In this document: positions 16,568-25,733 of the stretch, piece by piece
Position numbering within the stretch: the first letter of the stretch is position 1
Layout: every line of letters starts with the position of its first letter
Assembly (NCBI RefSeq): GCF_000517625.1
Contig: NZ_CP007055.1
Span: forward strand, 1,178,001-1,242,000
DNA length: 64,000 nucleotides
Direction: 5' to 3'
Origin: Halostagnicola larsenii XH-48
GTDB lineage: Archaea > Halobacteriota > Halobacteria > Halobacteriales > Natrialbaceae
The notes under the pieces: generated by a model
Database searches by the model: none
Seen by the model: the letters and a program-made list of their open reading frames with translations, nothing else
What the model was told of the DNA's origin: nothing
Translations under genes and position numbers: made by a program

Positions 16568-17872
16568 ATGATCGCAATCGCTGGGGCGAAAGGCGGCGCT
16601 GGAAAGACGACGACGACACTCGCGCTCGCGCAGGCGCTCGGCCGCGCCGGGAATCGAACGATCGCAGTCGATGCGGACCGTCACCTCCCGAATCTCCACA
16701 GTCTCGCTGGTGTCGACCGTGACGCGACGGACAACCTACGGGAAGCGAACGACCCCATCACAGCGATCACACAGCCAGTTCCTGACCACTCGAACGTAAA
16801 CGTCCTTCCGGCACCGATCCAGACCGGTTCCGCGCGAATGCAAGAGCGACTCCGAGCGCTTACCGCAGAATCGGCCGATATCGTCGTTGACTGTCCGTCC
16901 GGCGCGGGACCGGATCTCGCGGATCCGCTGTCGATTGCCGATGTCGCCCTCGTCGTGAGCACCGCGACGGACGAAAGTCTCACCGCTGCAGCCAAAACGG
17001 TCGCCGTCGCTCGTCGCCTCGAGACGCCCGTTGCGGGAACGGTCCTGACGATGACTGAGACGATCCCAGAGGAGTACGACCAGCGGATCGATGTGCCGGT
17101 TCTCGCGACGATCCCAGCGGCCGATCAGCCGCTTCGTTCGAGTCCGGTTCGCGATGCGTTCGATTCATTGGTCGAAACGCTCACGGCGGAGGGATACCTC
17201 TCTCGAACGACCACAGCCGTCGATCGAACAGCCGAACGACTCGAGACCGGTATCGATGCGCTTGACCGAACGCTCGGCGGCGGACTCGCTCCCGGATCCG
17301 TCGTCGCGTACAGAGCCGCTGCGGCGAGCCAATCCGAACTGCTGTTGTACGAACTTACATCGGCACGGAAAACGCTGTATCTCACAACTGAACGGTCCGA
17401 AGATGCGGTCTCTCGTGCCCTCGAGTCGACACCTGCGACTGTCGGCACGCCGACCGATCGAGGCGCTCCGACGGTTCGTGCGGTCGATCGAGAGACCCCG
17501 ATCGAGGATGTCACACGTGCGCTGGCGGACATCCCGGACGAGTCGAATCTGATAATCGATACGATGGATGTCCTCGAGTCGGCGGAGAAGTCGGCGTACG
17601 TCGATTTCCTCGACGAACTGGGTGAACGGATGCTCGAGCGCGGAAGCGTCGCATACCTGCACTGTTTGAAGGGGCCAACAGAACCCGAGAACCGCACACG
17701 AACCGAACACGCTGCCGACGTCGTCTTCGACCTCGAAACCGATATTTCCAGCGCCGAACTCACACATCGTCTGTCGGTTCCGAAGCGTCGATGTGGTTGC
17801 CAGCCAGCGGAATCGATCACGCTCGACCTAACCGACGGCGTCAGTATCGATACGAGTCGGGATATCGCCTAG
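16568..17872 (+). CDS. MinD/ParA-like ATPase fused to a degenerate RecA/KaiC-like domain
   Basis: 434 residues. Residues 1-210 are a MinD/ParA ATPase: deviant Walker A KGGAGKT (8-14), VDAD (34-37), Walker B-like [10 protein letters not shown] (105-114). Residues 220-420 begin like a KaiC/RadA domain, [20 protein letters not shown], but the expected Walker A is replaced by [11 protein letters not shown]; the second strand [11 protein letters not shown] remains. A Cys pair CGC follows at 409-411. MinD-like proteins in haloarchaea position motility and division structures; the C-terminal domain may sense or bind a partner rather than hydrolyse ATP. Function is inferred only. Confidence 0.85.
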   Translation: MIAIAGAKGGAGKTTTTLALAQALGRAGNRTIAVDADRHLPNLHSLAGVDRDATDNLREANDPITAITQPVPDHSNVNVLPAPIQTGSARMQERLRALTAESADIVVDCPSGAGPDLADPLSIADVALVVSTATDESLTAAAKTVAVARRLETPVAGTVLTMTETIPEEYDQRIDVPVLATIPAADQPLRSSPVRDAFDSLVETLTAEGYLSRTTTAVDRTAERLETGIDALDRTLGGGLAPGSVVAYRAAAASQSELLLYELTSARKTLYLTTERSEDAVSRALESTPATVGTPTDRGAPTVRAVDRETPIEDVTRALADIPDESNLIIDTMDVLESAEKSAYVDFLDELGERMLERGSVAYLHCLKGPTEPENRTRTEHAADVVFDLETDISSAELTHRLSVPKRRCGCQPAESITLDLTDGVSIDTSRDIA

Positions 17873-17936
17873 GTCGAGACGGGTAGCTCTCTACGATCGG
17901 AAAATTTGCGTCGAAAACGGTCGCTCGAGTCTGCCG

Positions 17937-18911
17937 TTACTCTTCGTCGACTGCGCCTTCGAGTTCGTCGACGATCTCGTCTGCGTCGACGTCGGCGTCC
18001 TCGAGTGCGTCCTCGATGTCCCCGCCGCCCATGCCGCCCATGCCACCGCCCATCATACCGGGCATGCCCATGCCGCCCATGCCGTCGATGGTTTCCTGGA
18101 CGATGACGCGGTCGACGCCGATCTTGCTCATGACGTCTTGTGCGATCTGCTGTTTCGAGAACATCCACTGCTGGTTCATCGTCAGTTGTGGCGTCGCTTC
18201 GACGTAGAGGGTCTCTTTCTCGACCGTCTCGGTCTCGAACTCCGGTTCGGCGTCTTCATCGTCTTCTGCGTCCTCGTCGGGTTCGACGGGGACCTCTTCT
18301 TCGACTTCGTCGGTCTCGATCCAGAGTTCGAGTTTCTGGTCGAGGTACATCTCGATGAGGCCCTGGGCCTGCTGTTCGCGGTCGTCGACTTCCTCGAGAA
18401 TTTCGTACTCGTACTCGACATCCTCGCCGGCGAGCGGGTGGTTGAAGTCGACGCGGGCGCGACCGCCGATGATCGTGCTGATGTAGCCGTGTTCGCCGTC
18501 GACGTGGACGTGCGCGCCAGGATAGCGGTCGTCCTCGTCGATCTTGTCGGCGCTTACAGTCTGGACATCGTCGGGATCGTATTCGCCGAAGGCCTCTTCG
18601 GCGGAGATCGTGACGCTTCCCTCGTCGCCGGCTTCGCCGCCGGTGATCTCTTCTTCGACGCCTTCGAAGATGTGGCCTTCACCGAGGACGATCGTTCGCG
18701 GCTCGAACTCGCGGTCCTGGTCGTCGACGCCTTCCTCCTCGGCGACCTCGGGGTCGGTCGTATCGACCAACTGTCCTTCATCGACGGTACGTGCGGTGTA
18801 GGCGATCTCGACGAAGTCTCCGTTCTGGAGCCCCTCGGCGGTCTCTTCTTCGCTTTCTTCGTCGACGTCATCGGCCTGCTCATCGAGCTCGGCCTCTTGA
18901 TCCTCGGTCAT
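17937..18911 (-). CDS. FKBP-type peptidyl-prolyl isomerase, long SlyD-like form
   Basis: Peptidyl-prolyl isomerase/chaperone of 324 residues. An acidic N-terminus is followed by the FKBP core (about 30-130, with ILGEGHIFEG-like VLGEGHIFEGVEE), an insert-in-flap chaperone domain (HVHVDGEHGYISTI), the return DFNHPLAGEDVEYEYEILE, and a C-terminal extension (220-324) that contains a Gly/Met-rich stretch near 275-297 and an acidic end. TATA-like TTAAAT lies 25-30 bases upstream. The Gly/Met tail recalls chaperonin tails. Confidence 0.9.
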   Translation of the reverse strand: MTEDQEAELDEQADDVDEESEEETAEGLQNGDFVEIAYTARTVDEGQLVDTTDPEVAEEEGVDDQDREFEPRTIVLGEGHIFEGVEEEITGGEAGDEGSVTISAEEAFGEYDPDDVQTVSADKIDEDDRYPGAHVHVDGEHGYISTIIGGRARVDFNHPLAGEDVEYEYEILEEVDDREQQAQGLIEMYLDQKLELWIETDEVEEEVPVEPDEDAEDDEDAEPEFETETVEKETLYVEATPQLTMNQQWMFSKQQIAQDVMSKIGVDRVIVQETIDGMGGMGMPGMMGGGMGGMGGGDIEDALEDADVDADEIVDELEGAVDEE

Positions 18912-19048
18912 ACGTTGTACGTCCCCCTGTCTACATTTAAGGACGACGTTTTCGCGCCGACGGCTCGCTCGAGGAAACGATCGAGCGGAAGCGTCCGAAA
19001 CCGGATCGAAGCGACCGATACTTACCCGCGCTCTCCATCGAGACGAGT

Positions 19049-19600
19049 ATGTACGAGGTCGAAGTGAAAGTCCCCGCCGATCTCGAGCGCGTTCGCGAGC
19101 GACTCACCGAACTCGAGGCGACGGCGCTGGGGGCCGTCGTCCAGACGGATACCTACTACGACGCGCCACACCGGTCGTTCGCCGAAACCGACGAAGCGCT
19201 CCGGATTCGTCGAGAGAGACCCGTCGACGAACAGGATTCCGAAGCCGTCGTGACGTACAAAGGACCGCTGGTCGATGACGAGTCCAAGACGCGCGAGGAG
19301 ATAGAAACGGGGATCGAGGACGGAGAGGCGTTCAACGCCGTGCTTCGAAACCTCGGGTTCGAAGCCGCCGCGACCGTCAGCAAGCGACGCGAACGGTTCG
19401 AACTCGAGTCCGACGAGGGCTACACGATCACCTGCGACGCCGTCGACGGCGTCGGCGAGTACGTCGAAGTCGAAACCGACGCCACCGACGAGGACCTCGA
19501 ATCGGCACGCGAGGGCGCGTTCGAGGTGCTCGACCGACTCGACCTCGACGCGGCCGATACCGTTCGCACGTCGTACCTGGGGATGCTCCTCGAGGAGTAG
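19049..19600 (+). CDS. CYTH-domain protein (class IV adenylate cyclase/ThTPase family)
   Basis: 183 residues covering a CYTH triphosphate tunnel domain. It opens with the signature ExExK (E3, E5, K7) and contains RIRRERP, VTYKGP, VSKRRERFEL and the acidic strand EYVEVETDATDEDL. Members hydrolyse or cyclise triphosphates (adenylate cyclase, thiamine triphosphatase, tripolyphosphatase). Archaeal activity is not settled. Confidence 0.88.
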   Translation: MYEVEVKVPADLERVRERLTELEATALGAVVQTDTYYDAPHRSFAETDEALRIRRERPVDEQDSEAVVTYKGPLVDDESKTREEIETGIEDGEAFNAVLRNLGFEAAATVSKRRERFELESDEGYTITCDAVDGVGEYVEVETDATDEDLESAREGAFEVLDRLDLDAADTVRTSYLGMLLEE

Positions 19601-19640
19601 CGTTCGCCAACGCCCGGGGTGTCCCGAACGCGGTATCGAC

Positions 19641-19659
19641 CCGTGGTAAATTACCACGG
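19641..19659. promoter_or_regulatory. Perfect 19-bp palindrome upstream of methionine adenosyltransferase
   Basis: CCGTGGTAAATTACCACGG: nine-base arms around one central A. It abuts an AT-rich CATATTAT (19662-19669), and a second TATA-like TTATAG (19692-19697) lies 27-32 bases before the ATG. The size and symmetry suggest a dimeric repressor or activator site. Confidence 0.6.
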
Positions 19660-19723
19660 GGCATATTATCGTCCGGAACTGTTTCCGCAAGTTATAGAAC
19701 CACGCTCGAAGAAAGACTATCCA

Positions 19724-20929
19724 ATGAGCGAGCGGAACATCAGGGTCGAACCGATCGACCGACGGGCAGTCGAGGATCAGGAAGTCGAAATCGTCGAGCG
19801 AAAGGGGATCGGGCACCCCGATTCGATCTGTGACGGCATCGCCGAGCACGTCGCCGGGGCGCTGGCGCGCGAATATCTCGAGCGCGTCGGCAAAGTCTTG
19901 CACTTCAACACCGACGAGACCCAACTCGTGGCCGGCGAAGCCGCGCCGGCGTTCGGCGGCGGCGAAGTCGTCGATCCGATTTACGTGCTCATCGTCGGTC
20001 GAGCCACCAAACGCTACGAGGGACAGACGATTCCGACCGAGACGATCGCGCTCAAAGCCGCGCGCGAGTATCTCGAGTCCGAGATTCCACAGCTCACCTA
20101 CGGCGAGGACATCGTCGTCGACGTGAAACTGGGCGAAGGAAGCGGCGATCTGCAGGAGGTCTTCGGCGAGGACGAAGTGACCGTCCCGATGGCTAACGAC
20201 ACGAGTTTCGGCGTCGGTCACGCGCCGCTCTCGGAAACCGAACAGATCGTATACAACGCGGAGAGTCGACTCAACGGCGAGTTCGCCGACGACAACCCGT
20301 ATCTCGGACCCGACGTGAAGATCATGGGCAAACGCGAGGGCGATCAGATCGACGTCACCGTCGCCGCGGCGATGATCGACGAGTACCTCCCGAACATGGA
20401 CGCGTACATCGACGCCGTCGAATCGGTTCGCGAGTTCATCGAGGAGATCGCCACGGAGTATACCGACCGCGACGTGAACGTCTACGTCAACACCGCCGAC
20501 GACTACGACGAGGGAGCGATCTACCTGACCGTGACGGGGACCTCCGCCGAGCAGGGCGACGACGGCTCCGTCGGTCGCGGTAACCGCGCCAACGGGCTCA
20601 TCTCGCCGAACCGGTCGATGTCGATGGAAGCCACCAGCGGGAAGAATCCGGTCAATCACATCGGGAAGATCTACAACCTGCTGTCGACCGACATCGCAGA
20701 ACGGGTCGTCGAGGACGTCGACGGTATTCGCGACCTGCGCGTGCGACTGCTCAGTCAGATCGGACGACCGATCGACCAACCCCACGTCGCGGACGTACAC
20801 GTCGTCACCGAAGACGGCGTCGTCCTCTCCGACGTCGAAGAGGAAATCGAAGCCATCGTCGACGACGGACTCGCCAACGTCACCGACATCACTCGCCGCG
20901 TCATCGACGGCGAGCTATCGACGTTCTAA
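19724..20929 (+). CDS. mat: Methionine adenosyltransferase, archaeal type
   Basis: Makes S-adenosylmethionine from methionine and ATP. 401 residues with archaeal-type features: [20 protein letters not shown] near 28-47, [40 protein letters not shown] and [13 protein letters not shown]. The frame is open 35 codons upstream, but the ATG at 19724 opens the conserved region and has a TATA-like TTATAG 27-32 bases before it. A striking palindrome lies further upstream. Confidence 0.96.
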   Translation: MSERNIRVEPIDRRAVEDQEVEIVERKGIGHPDSICDGIAEHVAGALAREYLERVGKVLHFNTDETQLVAGEAAPAFGGGEVVDPIYVLIVGRATKRYEGQTIPTETIALKAAREYLESEIPQLTYGEDIVVDVKLGEGSGDLQEVFGEDEVTVPMANDTSFGVGHAPLSETEQIVYNAESRLNGEFADDNPYLGPDVKIMGKREGDQIDVTVAAAMIDEYLPNMDAYIDAVESVREFIEEIATEYTDRDVNVYVNTADDYDEGAIYLTVTGTSAEQGDDGSVGRGNRANGLISPNRSMSMEATSGKNPVNHIGKIYNLLSTDIAERVVEDVDGIRDLRVRLLSQIGRPIDQPHVADVHVVTEDGVVLSDVEEEIEAIVDDGLANVTDITRRVIDGELSTF

Positions 20930-21045
20930 GGCCTCGAGCCCCCCTCTTTTCGAGCCGAATCCTGGACGCTCGCGAGCGTTCGGAATAATCATTAGCGTGT
21001 CTCGCGAACCTGTACTACGAACCGAAACACTGTGGTGTCCCAGTA

Positions 21046-22320
21046 GTGTCTGAGTCGGCTCCGAACGCTCGAGCGGTCGTGCTCGCCGTCGTCGCGAGCA
21101 CCTTCTTCGTCGGATTCGGGGGCGGCGTGATCTTCCCAATCCTGCCGAACCTCGGCGAGGTGCTCGGCATCTCGGCGTTTATGGTCGGCGTGATTCTCTC
21201 TGCGAATCGGTGGACGCGGCTGTTCGCGAACGCGCCGGCGGGCATCCTCGTCGATCGGATCGGAACGCGAACGCCGTTCATCGCGGGACTGGCTATCGAA
21301 GGCGTCGCCACGTTCGGGTACGTCGTCGCTATCCTCGCCCCGGAGATCCCGTTCGTGCCCGACGTTCCCGAGTTCTGGTTCGTCCTCGCACGGGTCATGT
21401 GGGGGGTCGGAAGCGCGCTCGTGTTCGCGACGGCGTATACGATTACAGCAGATGTTAGCGAAACCGCTTCGCGCGGCACTAGCATGGGTATCGTCCGGGC
21501 CGGCATCACGTTCGGATTCCCGGCGGGGATGGTACTCGGCGGCCTCGTCAGCGAATTATACAGTAACGCGGCGGCGTTCGTCATGGCCGCAGCGTTCGCG
21601 GGATTGGCGAGCGTGATCGCCTATTTTATCGTCCCGGAAACGCACGTCGAATCCCCCGACAGATCGGTTTCGCCGTTGGACGTCGAGTTGACGCTCCCGG
21701 CGGTCACCGTCGGACTGGTCAATTTCGGCCTCTACTTCGCGTACGTCGGCGTGTTGTTCTCGACGCTCGTCGTCTACCTTGAGGCCGAGTCGCTGACCCT
21801 CTCCGTCGAACTCCTTGGGTACGCTATCGACTACGAGGAGCAGGGGACCTCCGGATTGTTGATGGCCGTCTCGGTCCTCTCCGGCGCGGTGTTCACGATT
21901 TCCGGGGGAGCCATCAGCGACAGAGTCGGAGCCCGCGTGCCCGTGCTCGTCTGTTTCTTGCTCACGAACTGTCTCGGGTTCGTCGTCCTGACGACGGCAC
22001 CATCGTTCTGGTTCGTCGTCGTGGCCTGCGGCCTCATCGGTGCCGGCCAGGGCGGCGTCGGCGGACCGCTTACGGCGCTACTGGCCGATCTCACGCCAGA
22101 AGAGCGGATGGGGCGTGCGATGGCCACGAACAACGTCCTCGGCGACGTCGGCGGCGGACTCGGTCCGCTGATCGCGGTTCCGATCGCACAGTCGATCGGG
22201 TTCGACTTCATCTACACCCTCAGCGTCTTCATTCCGCTCTGTGGGGCCGTCGTTCTCGTCGCGGGAATCTATACGCACACGGGGAGTCTCAGCCCCACGG
22301 TCGACGAGTCGGCCGTCTAA
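21046..22320 (+). CDS. Major facilitator superfamily transporter
   Basis: 424 residues with about twelve hydrophobic helices in two halves. The family loop motif between helices 2 and 3 reads GILVDRIGTRTPF (about 65-77) and its second-half equivalent GGAISDRVGARVPVL (about 286-300). Substrate unknown; drug or metabolite efflux is typical of this branch. Starts with GTG. Confidence 0.9.
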   Translation: MSESAPNARAVVLAVVASTFFVGFGGGVIFPILPNLGEVLGISAFMVGVILSANRWTRLFANAPAGILVDRIGTRTPFIAGLAIEGVATFGYVVAILAPEIPFVPDVPEFWFVLARVMWGVGSALVFATAYTITADVSETASRGTSMGIVRAGITFGFPAGMVLGGLVSELYSNAAAFVMAAAFAGLASVIAYFIVPETHVESPDRSVSPLDVELTLPAVTVGLVNFGLYFAYVGVLFSTLVVYLEAESLTLSVELLGYAIDYEEQGTSGLLMAVSVLSGAVFTISGGAISDRVGARVPVLVCFLLTNCLGFVVLTTAPSFWFVVVACGLIGAGQGGVGGPLTALLADLTPEERMGRAMATNNVLGDVGGGLGPLIAVPIAQSIGFDFIYTLSVFIPLCGAVVLVAGIYTHTGSLSPTVDESAV

Positions 22321-22428
22321 GCCGCCGAACCGGCCGTCTAGGTACGTTCGTGCGAGGCGTCGTTCGAACGAACCAGCCGTCGAACTACCTCGTAACCCCC
22401 TTATAGCGAGCCCCATCTATCGAACGCT

Positions 22429-23607
22429 ATGCACCCGCCGGGAGCCGACACCGTCCTCGTTCGCCACGGGGATCTGAACACCAAAAGTACGACCGTCAAG
22501 CGGTACATGCTTCGCATCCTCGTCGAGAACCTCGAGGCCGCGCTCGAGGACCGGTCGGTCTCCGGCGCGGTCGATCGGCGTTGGCATCGACCGTTGATCA
22601 CAACCGACGAGGCCGACGTCGAAGCGGCCGTCGAGGCCGCTGCATCGACGTTCGGCGTCGTCTCCGCCAGCGCCGCTGTCACCCTCGAGCCCGATCGCGA
22701 GGCGATTTACGACGTGCTGGCCGAAACCGCGCGCCGACACTACACCGGCGGCTCGTTCGCCGTCGACGCCCGCCGCGCGGACAAACGACTCCCCTACACG
22801 AGCGAGGACGTCGCTCGAGAGGGCGGCACCGCCATCTGGGAGGCCGTCGAAGACGAGTTCGAACCGGAAGTCGACCTCGAGGATCCGGACCTCACGTTCG
22901 GCGTCGAAATCCGTGAGGAAGAGGCGTTCGTCTACCTCGATTCGGTTTCTGGACCGGGCGGACTCCCGCTTGGCTCTCAGGAGCCGATGGTCGCGCTGGT
23001 AAGCGGCGGCATCGACTCGCCCGTCGCCGCCTACGAGATCATGAAACGGGGTTCGCCGATCGTGCCGGTCTACGTCGATTTGGGCGAGTACGGCGGGATC
23101 GACCACGAGGCGCGGGCGATGGAAACCGTTCGCATACTCACCCAGTACGCGCCGAACTTCGACCTGCGCGTCTACCGAATTCCCGGCGGCGAGACGGTGG
23201 CGCACCTCGTCGAGGAGATGGAAACGGGACGGATGCTGTCCCTTCGCCGGTTTTTCTATCGGGTCGCCGAACAGATCGCCGAACGGACGGGCGCGAGCGC
23301 GATTGTGACCGGCGAAGCGATCGGGCAGAAATCGAGTCAAACCGCACAGAATCTCGGGGTCACCAGTCGCGTCACCGACCTGCCGATCCACCGCCCGCTG
23401 CTCACTCGAGACAAGCAGGATATCGTCGCGACGGCCCGCGAGATCGGAACCTACGCCGATTCGACCATCGACGCGGGCTGTAATCGGGTCGCGCCCGACC
23501 GAGCCGAAACCAACGCGCGACTCGAGCGACTTCTGGCGGTCGAACCGGATGGCCTGCTCGAGCGGGCGACGGCGGCGGCCAACGATGCGGATCTGATCGA
23601 ACCGTGA
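22429..23607 (+). CDS. thiI: tRNA 4-thiouridine sulfurtransferase ThiI
   Basis: Adenylates U8 of tRNA for sulfur insertion and feeds sulfur to thiamine synthesis. 392 residues: an N-terminal ferredoxin-like region, THUMP domain (about 60-165), and PP-loop pyrophosphatase domain with VSGGIDSP (about 190-197). The rhodanese domain of the E. coli enzyme is absent, as in most archaea, so the sulfur donor must differ. TTATAG at 22401-22406 is 23-28 bases before the ATG. Confidence 0.94.
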   Translation: MHPPGADTVLVRHGDLNTKSTTVKRYMLRILVENLEAALEDRSVSGAVDRRWHRPLITTDEADVEAAVEAAASTFGVVSASAAVTLEPDREAIYDVLAETARRHYTGGSFAVDARRADKRLPYTSEDVAREGGTAIWEAVEDEFEPEVDLEDPDLTFGVEIREEEAFVYLDSVSGPGGLPLGSQEPMVALVSGGIDSPVAAYEIMKRGSPIVPVYVDLGEYGGIDHEARAMETVRILTQYAPNFDLRVYRIPGGETVAHLVEEMETGRMLSLRRFFYRVAEQIAERTGASAIVTGEAIGQKSSQTAQNLGVTSRVTDLPIHRPLLTRDKQDIVATAREIGTYADSTIDAGCNRVAPDRAETNARLERLLAVEPDGLLERATAAANDADLIEP

Positions 23608-23861
23608 TCGAACCGGGTCGAACACGTAACCGATCTGTGGGAAACGCCATCCTTGGGCAGCAGTATTTCCGCCGCGGTAGCCAACTGACACGGCTGCGGT
23701 GCTATCGAGCCGCTTTTGACGACCACCATAGGTGACGGCTATCCGGGTGTATGTAACAGTTACCCGATTGTTCCGGGGCGCGTACGCACATATAGCGGCC
23801 CGCTAATGTGTGTATTGTTGACAGAACCGTGCACCGTCAGTTGTACCATTCTAATTACAAA

Positions 23862-23886
23862 GGGTCGATAGTGGGAACGTCGACCC
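23862..23886. promoter_or_regulatory. Inverted repeat overlapping the DUF354 start region
   Basis: GGGTCGA (23862-23868) and TCGACCC (23880-23886) form a 7-bp dyad ending one base before the ATG at 23888 and following a TATA-like TCTAATTA (23850-23857). It could be an operator over the transcription start. Confidence 0.4.
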
Positions 23887-23887
23887 G

Positions 23888-24991
23888 ATGCGGGTTCTCA
23901 TCTTCACGAATACGCCGGCACACGTCCACACGTACAGGAACGCTATCGATCGGCTCGTCGAACGAGGCCACGAGGTGCTCGTTCTGGCCCGCGAGTATGG
24001 ATGCACAACCGACCTTCTGGATTTTTTTGGTATCACGTACAGAGTGTACGGCAGTCACGAAGCAACCGCATACTCCCGGCTCGAGTTCGCGAGCGAACTC
24101 ACCGGACAGCTCGCAGCAATCGCACTCGAGGCCCGGCGCTTTCGGCCTGACGTGCTCTTCGGCCGCGGACCGTACGCCGCGTTTTCGGGGGTCGTTACCG
24201 CGGCTCCAACCGTCCTGATTCTCGACGATGAACCGGGGGACTTCAACCACACCGTCTCACGGCCCTTCGCCGACGCGATCATCACCCCGCACGTGACCCG
24301 TCGCGATCTCGGTTCGAATCATTACACCTTCGACGGGTTCAAAGAGTGTGCGTACCTCCACCCGGAGGTCTACGAGCCGATCCCCGACATTCGCGACCGA
24401 CTCGGCGTCGCCGACGACGAGCAGTACGCGATCGCTCGGTTCAACGCCTTCGACGCGCTTCACGACGTCGGCGCGGTGGGCTTTTCGCTGTCCCAACGGC
24501 GAGACCTTCTCGAGTCGCTCGCCGAGGAGGCGACCGTCTTCGTCTCCGACGAGGCCGGGACGATGGATTTTCGAGACCTCCCGGCGCGCGAATACGATCT
24601 CCATCCGGCGTTGCTCCACGACGCGATCCGGGAGGCACACCTCCTCGTCGCGGACACGGGAACGATCGTCACCGAAGCGGGGCTGCTCGGAACGCCGGCG
24701 ATCCGCTACGGCGGCACCGAAGACCGCGAATTCGGCGAATTCGCCGCACTCGAGGACGCGGGGCTAATCGAAGACTGCGACCGCTACGAGCGCGTCAAGG
24801 CCCGTTCCCTCGAGATCCTGCAGGACAAACGCATTCGTACTCGCCGTCGTGAACGCCGCGACGCCTACGTGAGCGGTTTGGTCAATCTGACGGACCTGAT
24901 CGTCGACGTCGCAGAAGCCCGTGGGGATGTCGACCGCGTCGTCTCGAGGACTGGCGGGCGAGCCCAGGCGACGCGCGTGCCGAACCAGTAA
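23888..24991 (+). CDS. DUF354 family protein (glycosyltransferase-like fold)
   Basis: 367 residues with the two-Rossmann-domain pattern of UDP-GlcNAc 2-epimerase/GT-B proteins: MRVLIFTNTPAHVHTYRNAI at the N-terminus, VLFGRGPYAAF near 97, and late motifs HLLVADTGTIVTEAGLLGTP and RYGGTEDREFGEF. It is a DUF354 member, a family often in polysaccharide or glycoprotein loci, but the reaction is unknown and no glycosylation genes lie alongside. Confidence 0.85.
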   Translation: MRVLIFTNTPAHVHTYRNAIDRLVERGHEVLVLAREYGCTTDLLDFFGITYRVYGSHEATAYSRLEFASELTGQLAAIALEARRFRPDVLFGRGPYAAFSGVVTAAPTVLILDDEPGDFNHTVSRPFADAIITPHVTRRDLGSNHYTFDGFKECAYLHPEVYEPIPDIRDRLGVADDEQYAIARFNAFDALHDVGAVGFSLSQRRDLLESLAEEATVFVSDEAGTMDFRDLPAREYDLHPALLHDAIREAHLLVADTGTIVTEAGLLGTPAIRYGGTEDREFGEFAALEDAGLIEDCDRYERVKARSLEILQDKRIRTRRRERRDAYVSGLVNLTDLIVDVAEARGDVDRVVSRTGGRAQATRVPNQ

Positions 24992-25106
24992 GCGGGGTCA
25001 CCCTCGCGATGAATGGCCCGTGACCGGACGATTTCTGGGAATCCTGTCTCTCGATCGGAACGCGGAGGCGAAACCCACATTACCGAGTCCCGCGCACAAC
25101 TCAACA

Positions 25107-25733
25107 GTGACCCGCGTCTGTCTCATCGGGGAAGACGGTGTGAACCTCCAGTACGAACTGCTCTCTCGAGAGACGTCCAGGGAGGCGCTGGCGACGTACG
25201 ATCTCGAGCGCCCGTTCGAGAACGCGCTCGCGGTTCGAACCGTCAGCGTCGGAGCCGCCGTGTCACTGCTCAACGATCTGCAGTGGTACCTCACGCGGTT
25301 CGTCGAGGAGTGTCTCGTTCGGGAGCCGAGCATCGACGACGAGGAGTGGCTCTCGCGGCGACTGGCCGAACAGCTCCGAAACGGCGAGGTCGAACCCGAA
25401 GGGACGGGTGAGTTTTGCAAAGTCTACGGCCTCGAGACGCCCGATACTGCCGAAACGGGAGACACAGCGCCAGGGTTGGACGCCGAGTCGACCGGCGACA
25501 AAGAGAGCAACATCGAGCCGGACCGCCCTGGATCGGCGGATCCCGAACTCGAGTCGAGCGACGAACCCCCCGAACAGCCGTCGGATCGTCGCGTCGCGAC
25601 GGCGTTCGGCCCACAGAAGCTGGTCGAACCGCTGTACGTTCGACGGACCGACGGAGACCTTCCCGAATATGACCTCCGGGACGTCGAGGAAACGCTCGTC
25701 GTCCGACTCACCGAAGCGGAGTTCACCCAATGA
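25107..25733 (+). CDS. Conserved haloarchaeal protein (DUF5804-like)
   Basis: 208 residues. The N-terminal 110 residues (TRVCLIGEDGVNLQYELLSR ... NDLQWYLTRFVEECLVREPS) are well ordered; a low-complexity acidic linker (about 118-165) follows, then VEPLYVRRTDGDLPEYDLRD and a final strand. The GTG at 25107 begins the conserved part. I recall this as a haloarchaeal family (DUF5804), not certain. It overlaps the alpha/beta hydrolase gene by ATGA. Function unknown. Confidence 0.8.
   Translation: MTRVCLIGEDGVNLQYELLSRETSREALATYDLERPFENALAVRTVSVGAAVSLLNDLQWYLTRFVEECLVREPSIDDEEWLSRRLAEQLRNGEVEPEGTGEFCKVYGLETPDTAETGDTAPGLDAESTGDKESNIEPDRPGSADPELESSDEPPEQPSDRRVATAFGPQKLVEPLYVRRTDGDLPEYDLRDVEETLVVRLTEAEFTQ

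Noticed and set aside
18138-19067. 309-codon frame opposite the FKBP gene
   Set aside because: It is the antisense shadow of the acidic codons in that gene; no family pattern.
19022-20800. 592-codon frame opposite methionine adenosyltransferase
   Set aside because: Antisense to a well-supported enzyme; long antisense frames are expected at high GC.
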